Position numbers and translations under genes: made by a program
Assembly (NCBI GenBank): GCA_964609655.1
Contig: CAZSUA010000002.1
Coordinates: 1 to 64,000 of the forward strand
DNA: 64,000 nucleotides
Direction of reading: 5' to 3'
Source of the DNA: JBBRRP01 sp964609655
GTDB taxonomy: Bacteria > Myxococcota_A > Polyangia > Polyangiales > Polyangiaceae
Shown: positions 1 through 8,347 of the stretch, piece after piece
How positions within the stretch are numbered: the first letter of the stretch is position 1
How the letters are laid out: the number at the start of each line of letters is the position of its first letter
Notes under the pieces: model-generated
Seen by the model: the letters and a program-made list of their open reading frames with translations, nothing else
The model's database searches: none
What the model was told of the DNA's origin: nothing

Positions 1-1
1 G

Positions 2-622
2 ACCGGTGGAGAACCTGTGACGGGCGGGACTACCTCCGGCGGGACCAGCTCGGGCGGCGTCGGCGGCGCGCCAGGCTCCGGCGTTGGTGGGCAGTCCGGC
101 TGCATTCCTTCTAGTGAAATCTGTGACGGCCTGGACAACAACTGCAGCGGGGGTATCACCGACGAACAATGCCCCACCGACTGCGTGGGTCGCGCGTTGG
201 CGGGCAAGGGCTACATGTTCTGCAGCATCCGCGCGACGCAAGAGGCAGCAACTGCCCTTTGCCACGACAGTGCTAATCGCAGCTTGGTAAAAATCACTAG
301 TGAGGCCGAAAACAGCTTCATTCTGACTCAAGCCAGCTCGCTCGACTGGCTAGGACCCTGGATCGGCGCTTCGGATCTCGCCACCGAGGGGGACTGGCGT
401 TGGGCAGACGGCACTCCGTTCTGGAGCGGTACCGAGCTCGGAACCCCGGTGGCCAACCGCTATTCACGCTGGGCAGCTGGCAATCCTAACAACGGAGAAA
501 GCGGCCAGAACTGCGGGATACTTTGCGCACAGGTGACGGCACTCGCCTGCCAGAGTATTGGCGTCTGGAACGACGTGTCGTGCAACGTGGAACGGCTCGG
601 ATTCGTTTGTGGTGGTGGCTAG
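2..622 (+). CDS. C-type lectin-domain protein with MopE-like metal-binding motif (5' partial)
   Basis: The reading frame is open to the left edge of the window, so the start and any signal peptide are missing; an in-frame GTG at 17 is probably internal. The visible part has three sections. First is a Gly/Ser/Thr-rich linker. Next is a CDGLDNNCSG...DEQCP motif typical of the putative metal-binding (MopE-type) repeat of Myxococcota. Last is a C-type lectin-like domain of about 130 residues with W.GASD, DGTPFW, GNPNNGE and the C-terminal WND and C...C pattern. The Gly-rich linker plus Cys-rich module is typical of exported surface proteins of Polyangia, so a secreted carbohydrate- or metal-binding role is inferred. 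Its TAG stop shares the palindrome CTAG with the stop of the convergent downstream gene. Confidence 0.8.
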   Translation, partial: TGGEPVTGGTTSGGTSSGGVGGAPGSGVGGQSGCIPSSEICDGLDNNCSGGITDEQCPTDCVGRALAGKGYMFCSIRATQEAATALCHDSANRSLVKITSEAENSFILTQASSLDWLGPWIGASDLATEGDWRWADGTPFWSGTELGTPVANRYSRWAAGNPNNGESGQNCGILCAQVTALACQSIGVWNDVSCNVERLGFVCGGG

Positions 623-1599
623 GCAAGCCGCCCCGCGTTGACAACGATTTTCCCTTGAGCGTGCCCTTCTTCCAGATAGCGCATCGCATCCGGGATTTGC
701 TCGAAGGAGTAGGTCCGGTCGATCACCGGTTTGAGCTTGCCAGCTTCGAGCAGCCCCTTGAGCTCTAGCAAATCTTGGCGGTTGGCGTGGCTGGTCTCCT
801 GGCGCACTTTGCGGCTGCCAAACAGTGACACCCAAGGTCCTTTGATGATTGCGGCAGCCATCTGCATTCCTGCTCCACCCGTCATCACGTACACGCCCCC
901 GGGGTTCAGCACTCGTAGGTAATCGGCTAACGGGTGATAACCATTGGCCGCTAAGAGCAGATCGTAACGCTGCTCGCTTTTCGTAAAGTCTTCTCGGGTG
1001 TAGTCAATGACGTGGTCCGCCCCAAGCCTACCCGCAAGCTCTTGATTGCGAGCACTGCAGACAGCCGTCACCTCTGCGCCGAAAGCTTTTGCGATCTGCA
1101 CCGCGAACGTGCCAACGCCTCCGGAGGCTCCGTTGATCAGCACCTTCTTTCCTGGCCGGATCTGCCCAAGATCGCGTAAACCTTGAAGCGCGGTCAGCCC
1201 CGCCATCGGAACGGCAGCGGCCTCATTAAAGGACAGCTCACCGGGCTTGTGGACCAAGAGGTCTTCGCGCGTGCAGGCATATTCTGCGAAGCCTCCAAAA
1301 CGGTGGCTGGAAAGATCTCCGAACACCTCATCCCCCACCTTGAATGAGGTTACCCCCGCTCCGATGGCCGCCACTGTCCCGGAGATGTCGGCTCCCAAGA
1401 CGGCAAACTTAGGTCTCAACGGCCCAAAGATCAGCCGAACGATGAAGGGATCAGCCCGCATCAAATGCCAATCAGCGGCATTCAGTGCCACCGCATGAAC
1501 TTTGACCAGCACTTGCTTAGGCCCCGGGATGGGCTGAGGAATGTCCTGCAACTGCAAGACTTCTGGAGAACCGTATCGAATGGTAGCGAATGCTTTCAT
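619..1599 (-). CDS. NAD(P)-dependent MDR oxidoreductase (quinone oxidoreductase / alcohol dehydrogenase-like)
   Basis: This is a 326-residue medium-chain dehydrogenase/reductase. It has the GroES-like N-terminal fold, then a Rossmann fold with the nucleotide-binding motif NGASGGVG at residues 156-163, followed by a typical QIAKAFGAEV helix. The zinc-ligand cysteines of classical alcohol dehydrogenases are not evident, so a zinc-free quinone-oxidoreductase-like enzyme acting on enones or quinones is the best reading; the substrate is unknown. The ATG at 1599 is preferred because GGAGG lies 5 nt upstream and residues from MKAFATIRYG match the family start. A longer open frame upstream runs antisense through the reductase remnant at 1628-1795 and is not family-like. 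It is convergent with the lectin gene. Confidence 0.85.
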   Translation of the reverse strand: MKAFATIRYGSPEVLQLQDIPQPIPGPKQVLVKVHAVALNAADWHLMRADPFIVRLIFGPLRPKFAVLGADISGTVAAIGAGVTSFKVGDEVFGDLSSHRFGGFAEYACTREDLLVHKPGELSFNEAAAVPMAGLTALQGLRDLGQIRPGKKVLINGASGGVGTFAVQIAKAFGAEVTAVCSARNQELAGRLGADHVIDYTREDFTKSEQRYDLLLAANGYHPLADYLRVLNPGGVYVMTGGAGMQMAAAIIKGPWVSLFGSRKVRQETSHANRQDLLELKGLLEAGKLKPVIDRTYSFEQIPDAMRYLEEGHAQGKIVVNAGRLA

Positions 1600-1627
1600 G
1601 GGTGCCTCCACGAACATTGCCTGGAAA

Positions 1628-1795
1628 GACGCGGGCGCGAAAGCCCAGGTAAAGGGCATTCTGGAGCAATTTGGCTGGGAAACCGAGGACATGGGCGTCG
1701 CGGCCGCTGCCCGCGCGATTGAGCCGCTGTGCATGCTTTGGTGTATCCCCGGCCTGCTCAAGAACGACTGGAAGCACGCCTACCGAGTGTTGCGG
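1628..1795 (+). pseudogene. C-terminal remnant of an NADPH-dependent F420-reductase-like (NAD(P)-binding) gene
   Basis: About 56 codons on the plus strand read DAGAKAQVKGILEQFGW, then EDMG...AARAIEPL and CMLWCIPG, then LKNDWKHAYRVLR. To my knowledge this matches the last quarter of the F420-dependent NADP oxidoreductase / NAD(P)-binding family, which ends with the phrase IEPLCMLWCIPG and a WxHAxxxLR tail. The Rossmann N-terminus is absent: upstream, the frame runs antisense through the start of the MDR gene. Downstream it reads through into unrelated Pro/Arg-rich sequence. I therefore call it a decayed fragment, probably left when the MDR gene was placed here. It is not expected to make a functional enzyme. 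Confidence 0.7.
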
Positions 1796-1969
1796 CCCCA
1801 AGCGCCACACGTGCCGGGCCGTCCCGGCAAGCCTCGCTCCTACCCTGGAAGTTTGCACAGTTGTTTCATAGCCCCCACGCCACTGTAACGCGCTGTAGAT
1901 AACTTGGGGATGTACGAACCGAAAGGGCGTCCGGCGAGCTGGTCTCGCCGGAGGATGCGAGGACTTCCT

Positions 1970-2680
1970 ATGAAAATTGCTGTCATATCGGACCTCCACT
2001 TGGGCGTCGGAGACGCATCGGACCGCTTTGGACACGAGCATGGTCGGTTCTTGAAGTTCCTTAACTTCTTAGAAGATAACTTCGAAACGATTGTGCTGCT
2101 TGGAGACATTTGGGATCCCCACACGGCAAAGCTGAGAACGAGTGACCGAGAGGGGCTGCGACTCTGCCGAGAGTCACATCTGCCCCTTAGCCGCCGGTTT
2201 GAGCGGAGCTGCTATCAGTACGTGCATGGGAATCACGATCTTGCTGCTGGGCGGCTCGAAAACGCGCCAGGCAGGATCACGCTCGACGCCGGCGGCCTGC
2301 GTCTGCTGTTTGCCCACGGGCACGAACACGACATCCTCGTGAAGCACATGCCCTGGCTCGCGGATTTTGGCGTCTGGCTCGGGGCCTGGATCCTGCGACT
2401 GGGTCTGTCGAGTGTGTTTTCTTTCTTCGACCAACTCGATATGGCGCGGAGCGGAGCTTCTGTGAGCTCCGCTGCCTGTACCTTTCAAAGATGGGCAGTC
2501 ACCGCTGCTCGGCAGCACGAGGCCGATGTGATCGTGACAGGCCACACGCACCTTCCGCTCAGAGCTCAGCACGAAGACGTGGTGTTCTTGAACAGCGGCT
2601 CGTGCACTCAGGGGCGCTTCAACTTTGCAGCACTGGATACCGCAAGAAATGACTTCCTGATTCAGCACGCTTGGGCCTAG
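1970..2680 (+). CDS. Calcineurin-like metallophosphoesterase
   Basis: This 236-residue protein carries the full metallophosphoesterase signature. It shows SDLHLG (D8, H10), LLGDIWD (D46, D49), HGNHD (N88, H89), FAHGHEHD (around H116-H120) and TGHTHLP (H192, H194), the ligands of a dinuclear metal centre. The arrangement resembles the UDP-2,3-diacylglucosamine hydrolase (LpxH)-like branch, and a Trp/Leu-rich stretch around 130-155 could be membrane-associated, but the substrate cannot be assigned. The ATG at 1970 is preferred over upstream in-frame starts because the metal-binding SDLH then sits at the usual position and GAGG lies just upstream. It is followed closely by the lactonase-like lipoprotein gene on the same strand. 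Confidence 0.85.
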   Translation: MKIAVISDLHLGVGDASDRFGHEHGRFLKFLNFLEDNFETIVLLGDIWDPHTAKLRTSDREGLRLCRESHLPLSRRFERSCYQYVHGNHDLAAGRLENAPGRITLDAGGLRLLFAHGHEHDILVKHMPWLADFGVWLGAWILRLGLSSVFSFFDQLDMARSGASVSSAACTFQRWAVTAARQHEADVIVTGHTHLPLRAQHEDVVFLNSGSCTQGRFNFAALDTARNDFLIQHAWA

Positions 2681-2704
2681 ACCATCTTCTGTTAGCCTGC
2701 GCCC

Positions 2705-3934
2705 ATGCGGATCGATTGGCGTCAACAACTCGGCATTCTAGGGATGGTAGCTTTCGCCAGCCTGAACGCTTGCAACAGTGCCGTGCGCAGCAGCGCTGCA
2801 CCCACCATTTCAACGGCGCCCTTGCCCGCAGTGCCAGAACGTCCGCCGCCAGCCTACGTGGTGTACGTCGGAGTCGGGGATTTCTCAGAAGATCCAGAGG
2901 GGAGCGTGCTCGTTTACAACTTTGAACGCGGCACAGGCAAGCTCTCGCTTCAACAACAGCTCCCGATCGGACGCTTAGCAACGTACCTTGCCGTTTCGCC
3001 CGACAAACGCACACTTTACATGGCCGATGAGGCCACCACGGACATCTACTGTTTTCGCATCGATCCGAATTCGGGAAGGCTCACCAAGCTGTGCCAAGCA
3101 ACAGCTCAAGGCAATCCAGTCTATCTGTCGGTGGACGCCACGGGAGGGACGTTACTCACCACGTTCTACAATCAAGGGCACACGGAAGCTTTCCCATTGC
3201 GTGCCGACGGCAGCATCGGGCCCTCGGCGGATCTTGAATGGTCGGGACGACGATCGCACTCGGTTGTTCTCGACCGAACTTCGCATTTTGCCTTCGTTCC
3301 GGCCTTGGAAGACGATTGGATCGCGGAGTTCAAGTTCGATAGCAGCACCCATCAACTCACCCCAAATCCGCCCAGCCCGAGCGCGGCGGGCACCCCCCAT
3401 GCCTTCACCCTGCCCGGAATCAAAGGTGCGGGGCCGCGCCACTTCGTCTTTGCTCCGAACAATGAATTTGGCTACCTCATCAACGAGCTCAACCTCACGA
3501 TTTCAACGTTTCGCCTGAACCCAGTCACCGGAAAATTGGCGAAAGTGAGCGAGCCTGTCTCAACGCTGGCTCCGGGCACCGTGAAGCCGAAAGCAGCTGC
3601 TGCCGCCGATATCCAGGTTCATCCCAGGGGGCGCTTCCTCTACGGCTCGAATCGCATGGGTGATGAAAGCTCCATCGCCCTCTTTTCACTCGACCAAAAA
3701 ACGGGTGTTCCCAGCTTCATTGCGACCACTTCCACACATGGGCGGACACCTCGTAACTTCAAGCTCTCTCCCGACGGCAAGCATCTGCTGGCTGCCAATC
3801 AAGACTCGAAGAATCTGGTATCGTTCTTGATAGACGAAGCTTCCGGCGAGCTGGCCTTCCAAGGCCTGTCCCAATTGCCGAAAAAGGCGTATTTTGTTGG
3901 GTTTCTGGAGTTAGAAACAACGCAGAAGCACTGA
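2705..3934 (+). CDS. Lactonase-family (6-phosphogluconolactonase-like) beta-propeller lipoprotein
   Basis: This 409-residue protein has a lipoprotein signal (lipobox LNAC near residue 23) followed by a short Ser/Ala/Pro linker. Next come repeats of the lactonase/beta-propeller type: YVGVGDFSEDPEG, PDKRTLYMADE, GPRHFVFAPNNEFGYLINEL, and the signature HPRGRFLYGSNR then LSPDGKHLLAANQDS. These match the PF10282 family containing YbhE-type 6-phosphogluconolactonase. Lipidation implies an envelope location, so a role in cytoplasmic pentose-phosphate metabolism is unlikely and the substrate is unknown. It starts 24 nt after the metallophosphoesterase and may be co-transcribed with it. It converges with the Tad operon. 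Confidence 0.85.
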   Translation: MRIDWRQQLGILGMVAFASLNACNSAVRSSAAPTISTAPLPAVPERPPPAYVVYVGVGDFSEDPEGSVLVYNFERGTGKLSLQQQLPIGRLATYLAVSPDKRTLYMADEATTDIYCFRIDPNSGRLTKLCQATAQGNPVYLSVDATGGTLLTTFYNQGHTEAFPLRADGSIGPSADLEWSGRRSHSVVLDRTSHFAFVPALEDDWIAEFKFDSSTHQLTPNPPSPSAAGTPHAFTLPGIKGAGPRHFVFAPNNEFGYLINELNLTISTFRLNPVTGKLAKVSEPVSTLAPGTVKPKAAAAADIQVHPRGRFLYGSNRMGDESSIALFSLDQKTGVPSFIATTSTHGRTPRNFKLSPDGKHLLAANQDSKNLVSFLIDEASGELAFQGLSQLPKKAYFVGFLELETTQKH

Positions 3935-3991
3935 AGCCAGATGCGACGCTGCGACGGACCACTCACGTGATGCGCTGAAAACGCAGGTGTG

Positions 3992-4680
3992 TCAGAGTGC
4001 CCGTTGCGTGCGCTTCCCGCTGTTGGCGGGCGGTGCCGTCCGGGGCTCATAGCTGGCGCTCTGATTGGGAAGCGTTGCTTCGCCTTCGAGCGGCGCGTAG
4101 TGACCGCACAGAAGGTAGACCACCGCCAAGCCCGGCGATTCTGCGCGCTGCAGTTCGCTGAAGAGTTCTAGGGCTTGCTTCTTCTGGGTACGGAGACGAT
4201 TGCCCAGGGCCTTCGGGCGGGAATTGGCTCGCTCCAACTCTGAGAGCGAAGGGCTGCTGGAAAGATCGGCACCGATCGAAGCGAGCTCTCGGATGCTTTT
4301 GCCGAGGCCGATCAGGTCGTAGCCAGGATTGCACACCAGTTGCCGAGCGATGGCGATCGCACAGTAGGTGAAATTGCCGCCATCTTTTCGCATTCCGCCG
4401 ATCTTGGAGAGGAAATCTCCCACCCGCTTATCTTCATCCGTGCGGCCCCCGGTGAGCGCGCCCCGGGCTGCGTTGCCGTAGAACCAGGGGTCGTCTTCCA
4501 GAACTACCACAGCCGAACGCGCCCGAACGTTCGCCGAATGCTTCACCACAAGCTTTGCAGAAGCTAGCAAGCCAAGTTGCAGGATGCGCAGGAAGAAGAT
4601 GAACACTGGCACGAACGCCACGAGCATTTCGAGATAAACGACCCACGTTCACCCGTACGGCGGCGGACCTGGCGCTCCAT
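3992..4680 (-). CDS. TadE-like pilus assembly protein with an apparent single-base frameshift
   Basis: The last gene of the Tad operon. An ATG at 4680, 6 nt after the prepilin peptidase stop, opens a frame reading MERQVRRRTGERGSFISK, the usual basic N-terminus ahead of a TadE-type helix. The hydrophobic continuation (MLVAFVPVFIFFLRILQLGL, then AKLVVKHSANVRARSAVVVLEDDP) lies in another frame from 4627. One extra A in the AAA run at about 4627-4629 would join them into a protein of about 229 residues. Starting at 4627 alone would remove the charged N-terminus and leaves no good ribosome site. The remaining C-terminal part is poorly conserved. A sequencing or assembly error in the A run is as likely as a true mutation. 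Confidence 0.65.
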
Positions 4681-4686
4681 CACGAC

Positions 4687-5229
4687 TCAAACCACACCGG
4701 AGCTCTGGAGTTCCAACAGGGCATAACCCAACGTCGCCAACCAGATGCACGGTCCCATGCGGAGCTCGGTCAACAACTCAGGGGCGAGCGCTCTTCTCTC
4801 TTCTTGCTTCCGCAACGAATTCACAGTTAGCCAGAGCGAGTTCTTCAGCACGCCCAGCAGCTTTCCCCGCCACGTGAGTTGTACGAAGGCCAGCACCATT
4901 ACGAACACGAACGCCGTGAGCTGCAATTCCAGCCCCGCACTCGGCCCCAGCCACGCCCCCAGTAAGGCAAATAGCTTCAAATCCCCCCCTCCAATCGCTC
5001 GCCCCTTCGAGGACCAATACACGATTGCGGGCACCAAAAAGCAAATCAGAAGCCCAAGGACTGAAAGCCACAGCCCTTGGGTTCCGTGAGCCACCACCGA
5101 GTAGCCAAGCCCAGCAAGCGCGCCCGGCAGCGTTAGCCAATTCGGGATCTTCCCGGTGCGGAAGTCCGTGATGGCGGCGATGCTGGTGAGCAGCAGAACA
5201 CCACCCCAATGTTCAACTTGGAAATTCAT
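4687..5229 (-). CDS. cpaA: Prepilin peptidase, A24 family (CpaA/TadV type)
   Basis: This is a 180-residue inner-membrane aspartic protease that processes Flp-type prepilins. It has about five membrane segments and both catalytic aspartates of the A24 family. The first is in ITDFRTGKIPN (D22), and the second is in the IGGGDLKL motif near residue 79. It is short and lacks the N-terminal methyltransferase domain of PilD, as is usual for Tad-associated CpaA/TadV. The gene lies between the Flp pilin genes and the TadE-like gene, so the likely substrates are the two small pilins encoded just upstream and the TadE/TadG-like pseudopilins. Confidence 0.9.
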   Translation of the reverse strand: MNFQVEHWGGVLLLTSIAAITDFRTGKIPNWLTLPGALAGLGYSVVAHGTQGLWLSVLGLLICFLVPAIVYWSSKGRAIGGGDLKLFALLGAWLGPSAGLELQLTAFVFVMVLAFVQLTWRGKLLGVLKNSLWLTVNSLRKQEERRALAPELLTELRMGPCIWLATLGYALLELQSSGVV

Positions 5230-5264
5230 AGCACCACCGCCACCACTCTAACCGGAAGAAATGA

Positions 5265-5453
5265 CTACTTCATTTTCTGGATTGCTTTGCCCTGCTCAGT
5301 CACTTTGGCTGTAACAGTCTTTCCAAAGCTTTGCCACGTACCAATCGCCGCAACCGCCACCAACACCAGAATAATCACGTACTCCACGGTCGAGAGCCCA
5401 CGCTCATCACGAGCAATTTGCAAACGCGCCATTATATTACGAATTTTGTTCAT
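5265..5453 (-). CDS. flp: Flp family type IVb pilin
   Basis: A 62-residue prepilin with a charged leader ending in ERG, then LSTVEYVIILVLVAVAAI. Cleavage after G19 would leave Leu at +1 and the conserved Glu at +5 followed by Tyr, the Flp signature. The ATG at 5453 is chosen over longer in-frame options because AAGGA lies 7-8 nt upstream and Flp leaders are short. It is presumably the major subunit of the Tad pilus, processed by the adjacent CpaA. A second, shorter pilin gene lies 139 bp upstream in the operon. Confidence 0.9.
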   Translation of the reverse strand: MNKIRNIMARLQIARDERGLSTVEYVIILVLVAVAAIGTWQSFGKTVTAKVTEQGKAIQKMK

Positions 5454-5592
5454 TTGATTTTCCTTCCGTAGTTCTTGTTCTGAACAGAGTTGCCGAAGCG
5501 GCTCCCCCCGCCCGTCGGGTCGATTGCCGCCTTGTGGGACCTTGTCGGTCTCAGCCAAGGCCAGTTGCTAGATTTTCTTGACCGCCCTTCGG

Positions 5593-5763
5593 TTAAGGGA
5601 TGGGGAGCAGTAGCCAGGCTGTTTGAGCCTGAAAATGCTGCAACAAGGGCAATCCTACGGCCACAATCGCCGCCACACAGAGCAGCGAGAATACCGTGAG
5701 AATAATGACGTATTCCGCGAACACGCTGCCTCGATCATCGCGCTGAAACGTGAGATCGCTCAT
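5593..5763 (-). CDS. Second small Flp-like (minor) pilin
   Basis: A 56-residue protein beginning MSDLTFQRDDRG, then SVFAEYVIILTVFSLLCVAA and a further hydrophobic stretch, ending in PLLQHFQAQ...LLLPIP. The RG/S junction with Glu at +5 and Tyr at +6 is the Flp-type prepilin processing site. The ATG directly abuts the TAA of the upstream gene (TAAATG), and GAGG lies about 6 nt upstream, which supports translation. The mature part is short and lacks the hydrophilic C-terminal tail seen in the main Flp, so a minor or tip/priming subunit is inferred. Confidence 0.75.
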   Translation of the reverse strand: MSDLTFQRDDRGSVFAEYVIILTVFSLLCVAAIVAVGLPLLQHFQAQTAWLLLPIP

Positions 5764-6435
5764 TTAGAGCCTCTGCGGAATGTGGTGCGCAGGTTTGGAG
5801 CGCGCGCGCACAACGCGTGGTTTTGGCTTTTCTTCTTGGAAAACCTGCGCAAAGACGAGAACGTCATCCTCCGTCACGTGGAAAACGCGTGAGGGGTTCT
5901 GGGGTCGGAGCGTGGGTGCTTGGGAAGTGTCCAATTTCACATCGAAGTCGGTCTCTGGTGAGACTTCAAGCGCCGTATAGAAGACACCGTTAGCGCCCAC
6001 GATTCCAGATTTCTGGCCATTGATAGATACCGGGAGCCCTTCGTGGGCCTGGATCGCCAGCACCACAGAGCGCGTCTTTCGCAGGCATTTCGCCTGATAT
6101 TCGATGCTCTTGATAGCCCCTTCACCTTGCATTCCGTAGAGCGCTCGCAGTTCAAGGGGTGCCACCGAGGGTTCCGGTGTGTGCGTTGCTGGGCACGTGA
6201 GCTTCATGGCAATGCTCTCGCCAACTTTGCCTGAGATCGCAACGCTGAATCTTCCCCCGCTATCTGTGACCCCATGGACACCCGCCCCGTCAACACGCGC
6301 ACCCGCAACCGGGTCAGCCTGATCGTCAACGACCAGCACGGAAACCGGAAAGGCCTCAACGGCAGAGCGCTCGCAACCTGCCGCAACCGTCAGGGCGAGC
6401 AATATTCCTACGCACGATCGCTTGAACTCCTTCAC
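5764..6435 (-). CDS. Tad-operon lipoprotein with carboxypeptidase-regulatory-like domain
   Basis: This protein starts at a GTG that overlaps the upstream stop (GTGA) and has a signal peptide ending in the lipobox VAAGC (about residue 20). The following 60 residues (PVSVLVVDDQADPVAGARVDGAG, then VTDSGGRFSV) fit a carboxypeptidase-regulatory or transthyretin-like beta-sandwich. A second segment (SVVLAIQAHEGLPVSINGQ...GVF) is PEGA-like. I do not recognise a named Tad component. Its position between a membrane TPR-like protein and the pilins suggests an outer-membrane or periplasmic accessory of the pilus machine. Confidence 0.7.
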   Translation of the reverse strand: MKEFKRSCVGILLALTVAAGCERSAVEAFPVSVLVVDDQADPVAGARVDGAGVHGVTDSGGRFSVAISGKVGESIAMKLTCPATHTPEPSVAPLELRALYGMQGEGAIKSIEYQAKCLRKTRSVVLAIQAHEGLPVSINGQKSGIVGANGVFYTALEVSPETDFDVKLDTSQAPTLRPQNPSRVFHVTEDDVLVFAQVFQEEKPKPRVVRARSKPAHHIPQRL

Positions 6436-7241
6436 GGTGACTGCTCCTCTGTCTTCTTCTGCCGCCGCAACTTCTTCTCAAGAATTGCAGCTGCGAGCCG
6501 ATACGTACGAGCGTTCGCTGACCGGGTTGCCAGCGTTTGATAGACTAAAATAGCCTCAGGAATGCGCCCCGCGCGCAATGCCTCAAGCGCCTTCAGCGCC
6601 AACGCCTGGTCCCCAGGCGCAACATTCTCCGCACCTTGAGCCCGGAGTGTAGGCGCACTTGTCGGTGGTGCGGGTGGCGGAGCCGCTCGCCCTTTGGTCA
6701 GCGGCAAACTGATATCACTGGATTGTGCCCCCGCCTTGACGAGTGACGCTTGAGACTTGTGAGCATGCTGTTCAGACCACCAAAACAGAGCACCAAAGGC
6801 CAAGGCGCTCGTGACCCCGGCTGCGAGCATCGCACCCACCACGATTTGAAGGAGTCCAGTGCGCCGCCCTCGGCGCTTTGTCTGCACCTTGTGGCGACGC
6901 TCCGTCGTGGAGGTTGATGGCTCGCTGACGGGCAAAGCCGTTTCAGTGGCTCCGGGAACCACCACTGGAGAGAACTGCGTTGCGTCGGATTGGGGAAGCG
7001 CTGGCGCACTCGGCAGCGGTTCGAACAGAGTCGCTTCACTCAGCTCTGAACCCGACACCAAGGACCGCTGGGGAGGGAGCTGGGCACTCACTGAATGAGC
7101 GGTTGTTTGAGCCGGAATCGCAACGACCGTGGTTGGGGCGTCGTAGGTTCCAGCTAGCTCGCGCGTCGGCGTATTGAGATTCAAGCTCGCTGGCTTCGCG
7201 CGAGCGGGCAAGTCAAAACGGGTGGCTAGCTCGTCCTTCAT
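6432..7241 (-). CDS. Bitopic membrane protein of the Tad operon
   Basis: A 269-residue protein of no recognised family. Residues 1-115 are Pro/Ala/Thr-rich and predicted disordered. A basic stretch KVQTKRRGRR near residue 120 precedes one membrane segment (LLQIVVGAMLAAGVTSALAF), giving an N-in topology. After a Pro-rich spacer the C-terminal 70 residues (GDQALALKALEALRAGRIPEAILVYQTLATRS...LAAAILEKKLRRQ) look like one or two TPR-type helix pairs. The start overlaps the ATPase stop (ATGA) and its own stop overlaps the next start (GTGA), so it is translationally coupled within the pilus operon and may link cytoplasmic ATPase to periplasmic parts. Confidence 0.65.
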   Translation of the reverse strand: MKDELATRFDLPARAKPASLNLNTPTRELAGTYDAPTTVVAIPAQTTAHSVSAQLPPQRSLVSGSELSEATLFEPLPSAPALPQSDATQFSPVVVPGATETALPVSEPSTSTTERRHKVQTKRRGRRTGLLQIVVGAMLAAGVTSALAFGALFWWSEQHAHKSQASLVKAGAQSSDISLPLTKGRAAPPPAPPTSAPTLRAQGAENVAPGDQALALKALEALRAGRIPEAILVYQTLATRSANARTYRLAAAILEKKLRRQKKTEEQSP

Positions 7242-8347
7242 GCGCTCCTCCGCGCAGCCTCTGTAGCGGCCGCCATCATGCTGACAGGTAAGGATTGTCC
7301 GAGTGCGGTGAGCAACGGTTCAGCCCGCGGCAGCCCTCCCGTGGGGAGCAGACGATACACCCCCTCGCTCAAGTATCTCCCTTCGAAGAGGTGGCAAATC
7401 ACAAACTCGCCTTTCTCATCCGTGCCGCGCACCTCGCTGATATGGGACACCTTGCGGCTGCCATCTTTGAGCCGAGACACCTGGACGATAATGTCGATGC
7501 CGGAACCTAACTGCGAACGCAACGCGACGAGCGGCAACTCAACGTCCGCCATCAGTGCCATCGTTTCCAGACGACTCATGGCATCGCGCGGGTATGAGGC
7601 GTGCACGGTAGACAAACAGCCACCGTGACCGGAGGTCATCGCCTGGATCAGATCCAGCGCTTCACCGCTTCGAATCTCTCCGATCACGATTCGGTCCGGG
7701 CGCAGACGCAAGCTGGCCTTGAACAAATCCCGGATAGAAACCCCACCTTTTCCCCTTGGATCGGGAGCCCGCGCTTCGAGATGCACCACGTGCTCGTGCT
7801 GCAATTGGAGCTCGCGCGCATCCTCGATCACCACGATGCGGTCACCTTTGGGAATGAAGGAGGAAAGCGCATTCAGCATGCTGGTCTTGCCGGTACCCGT
7901 ACCGCCGGCAACAATGATGTTTTGCTGACAGACCACCAAGGATGAAAGGAGCTGAGCGGCATCTTCGGGGAGTGCGCCCACTTCCACCAAACGCTGAATT
8001 GTCAGCTTGTTCTTAGAGAAACGGCGAATGGCAACACTCGGACCGTCCGGTGCGACGGGTGGCAACACGGCCTCCACACGTGAACCATCGGGGAGGTGCC
8101 CTTCTAAGATCGGATGCTGATCGTCGAACGGCCTACCGACGAACTGGGCGATATTGCGTAAGGCTGAAAGCAAGGCCTCGTGCGACGGGAATTGGGTATC
8201 GGTTTTCGTGAGCTTTCCACGCTGCTCCACGTAGATCAGGCTTGGCCCATTGATCATCACCTCACTCACTGTCTCATCTTCAAGGTGGGCACGGATCGGC
8301 TCGAGAAAGTGGATAATGGATTCTGCGAAGACTTCCTTGGGTATCAC
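7238..8347 (-). CDS. CpaF/TadA-type secretion ATPase (second copy)
   Basis: A 369-residue hexameric ATPase of the type II/IV secretion family. The N-terminal domain carries the CpaF-like SEVMINGPSLIYVE and GRPFDD...LPDGSRV segments. The RecA domain has Walker A GGTGTGKT at 148-155, Asp box VVIEDARELQ, Walker B region RPDRIVIGEIRSGEALD, and the His-box STVHA. All catalytic features are intact. A GTG start overlaps the TPR lipoprotein stop (GTGA). The operon also encodes a larger FHA-fused ATPase (11429-13123), so this copy may power a separate step such as retraction or docking. It lacks an FHA domain and has only a short C-terminal extension. Confidence 0.9.
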   Translation of the reverse strand: MIPKEVFAESIIHFLEPIRAHLEDETVSEVMINGPSLIYVEQRGKLTKTDTQFPSHEALLSALRNIAQFVGRPFDDQHPILEGHLPDGSRVEAVLPPVAPDGPSVAIRRFSKNKLTIQRLVEVGALPEDAAQLLSSLVVCQQNIIVAGGTGTGKTSMLNALSSFIPKGDRIVVIEDARELQLQHEHVVHLEARAPDPRGKGGVSIRDLFKASLRLRPDRIVIGEIRSGEALDLIQAMTSGHGGCLSTVHASYPRDAMSRLETMALMADVELPLVALRSQLGSGIDIIVQVSRLKDGSRKVSHISEVRGTDEKGEFVICHLFEGRYLSEGVYRLLPTGGLPRAEPLLTALGQSLPVSMMAAATEAARRSA

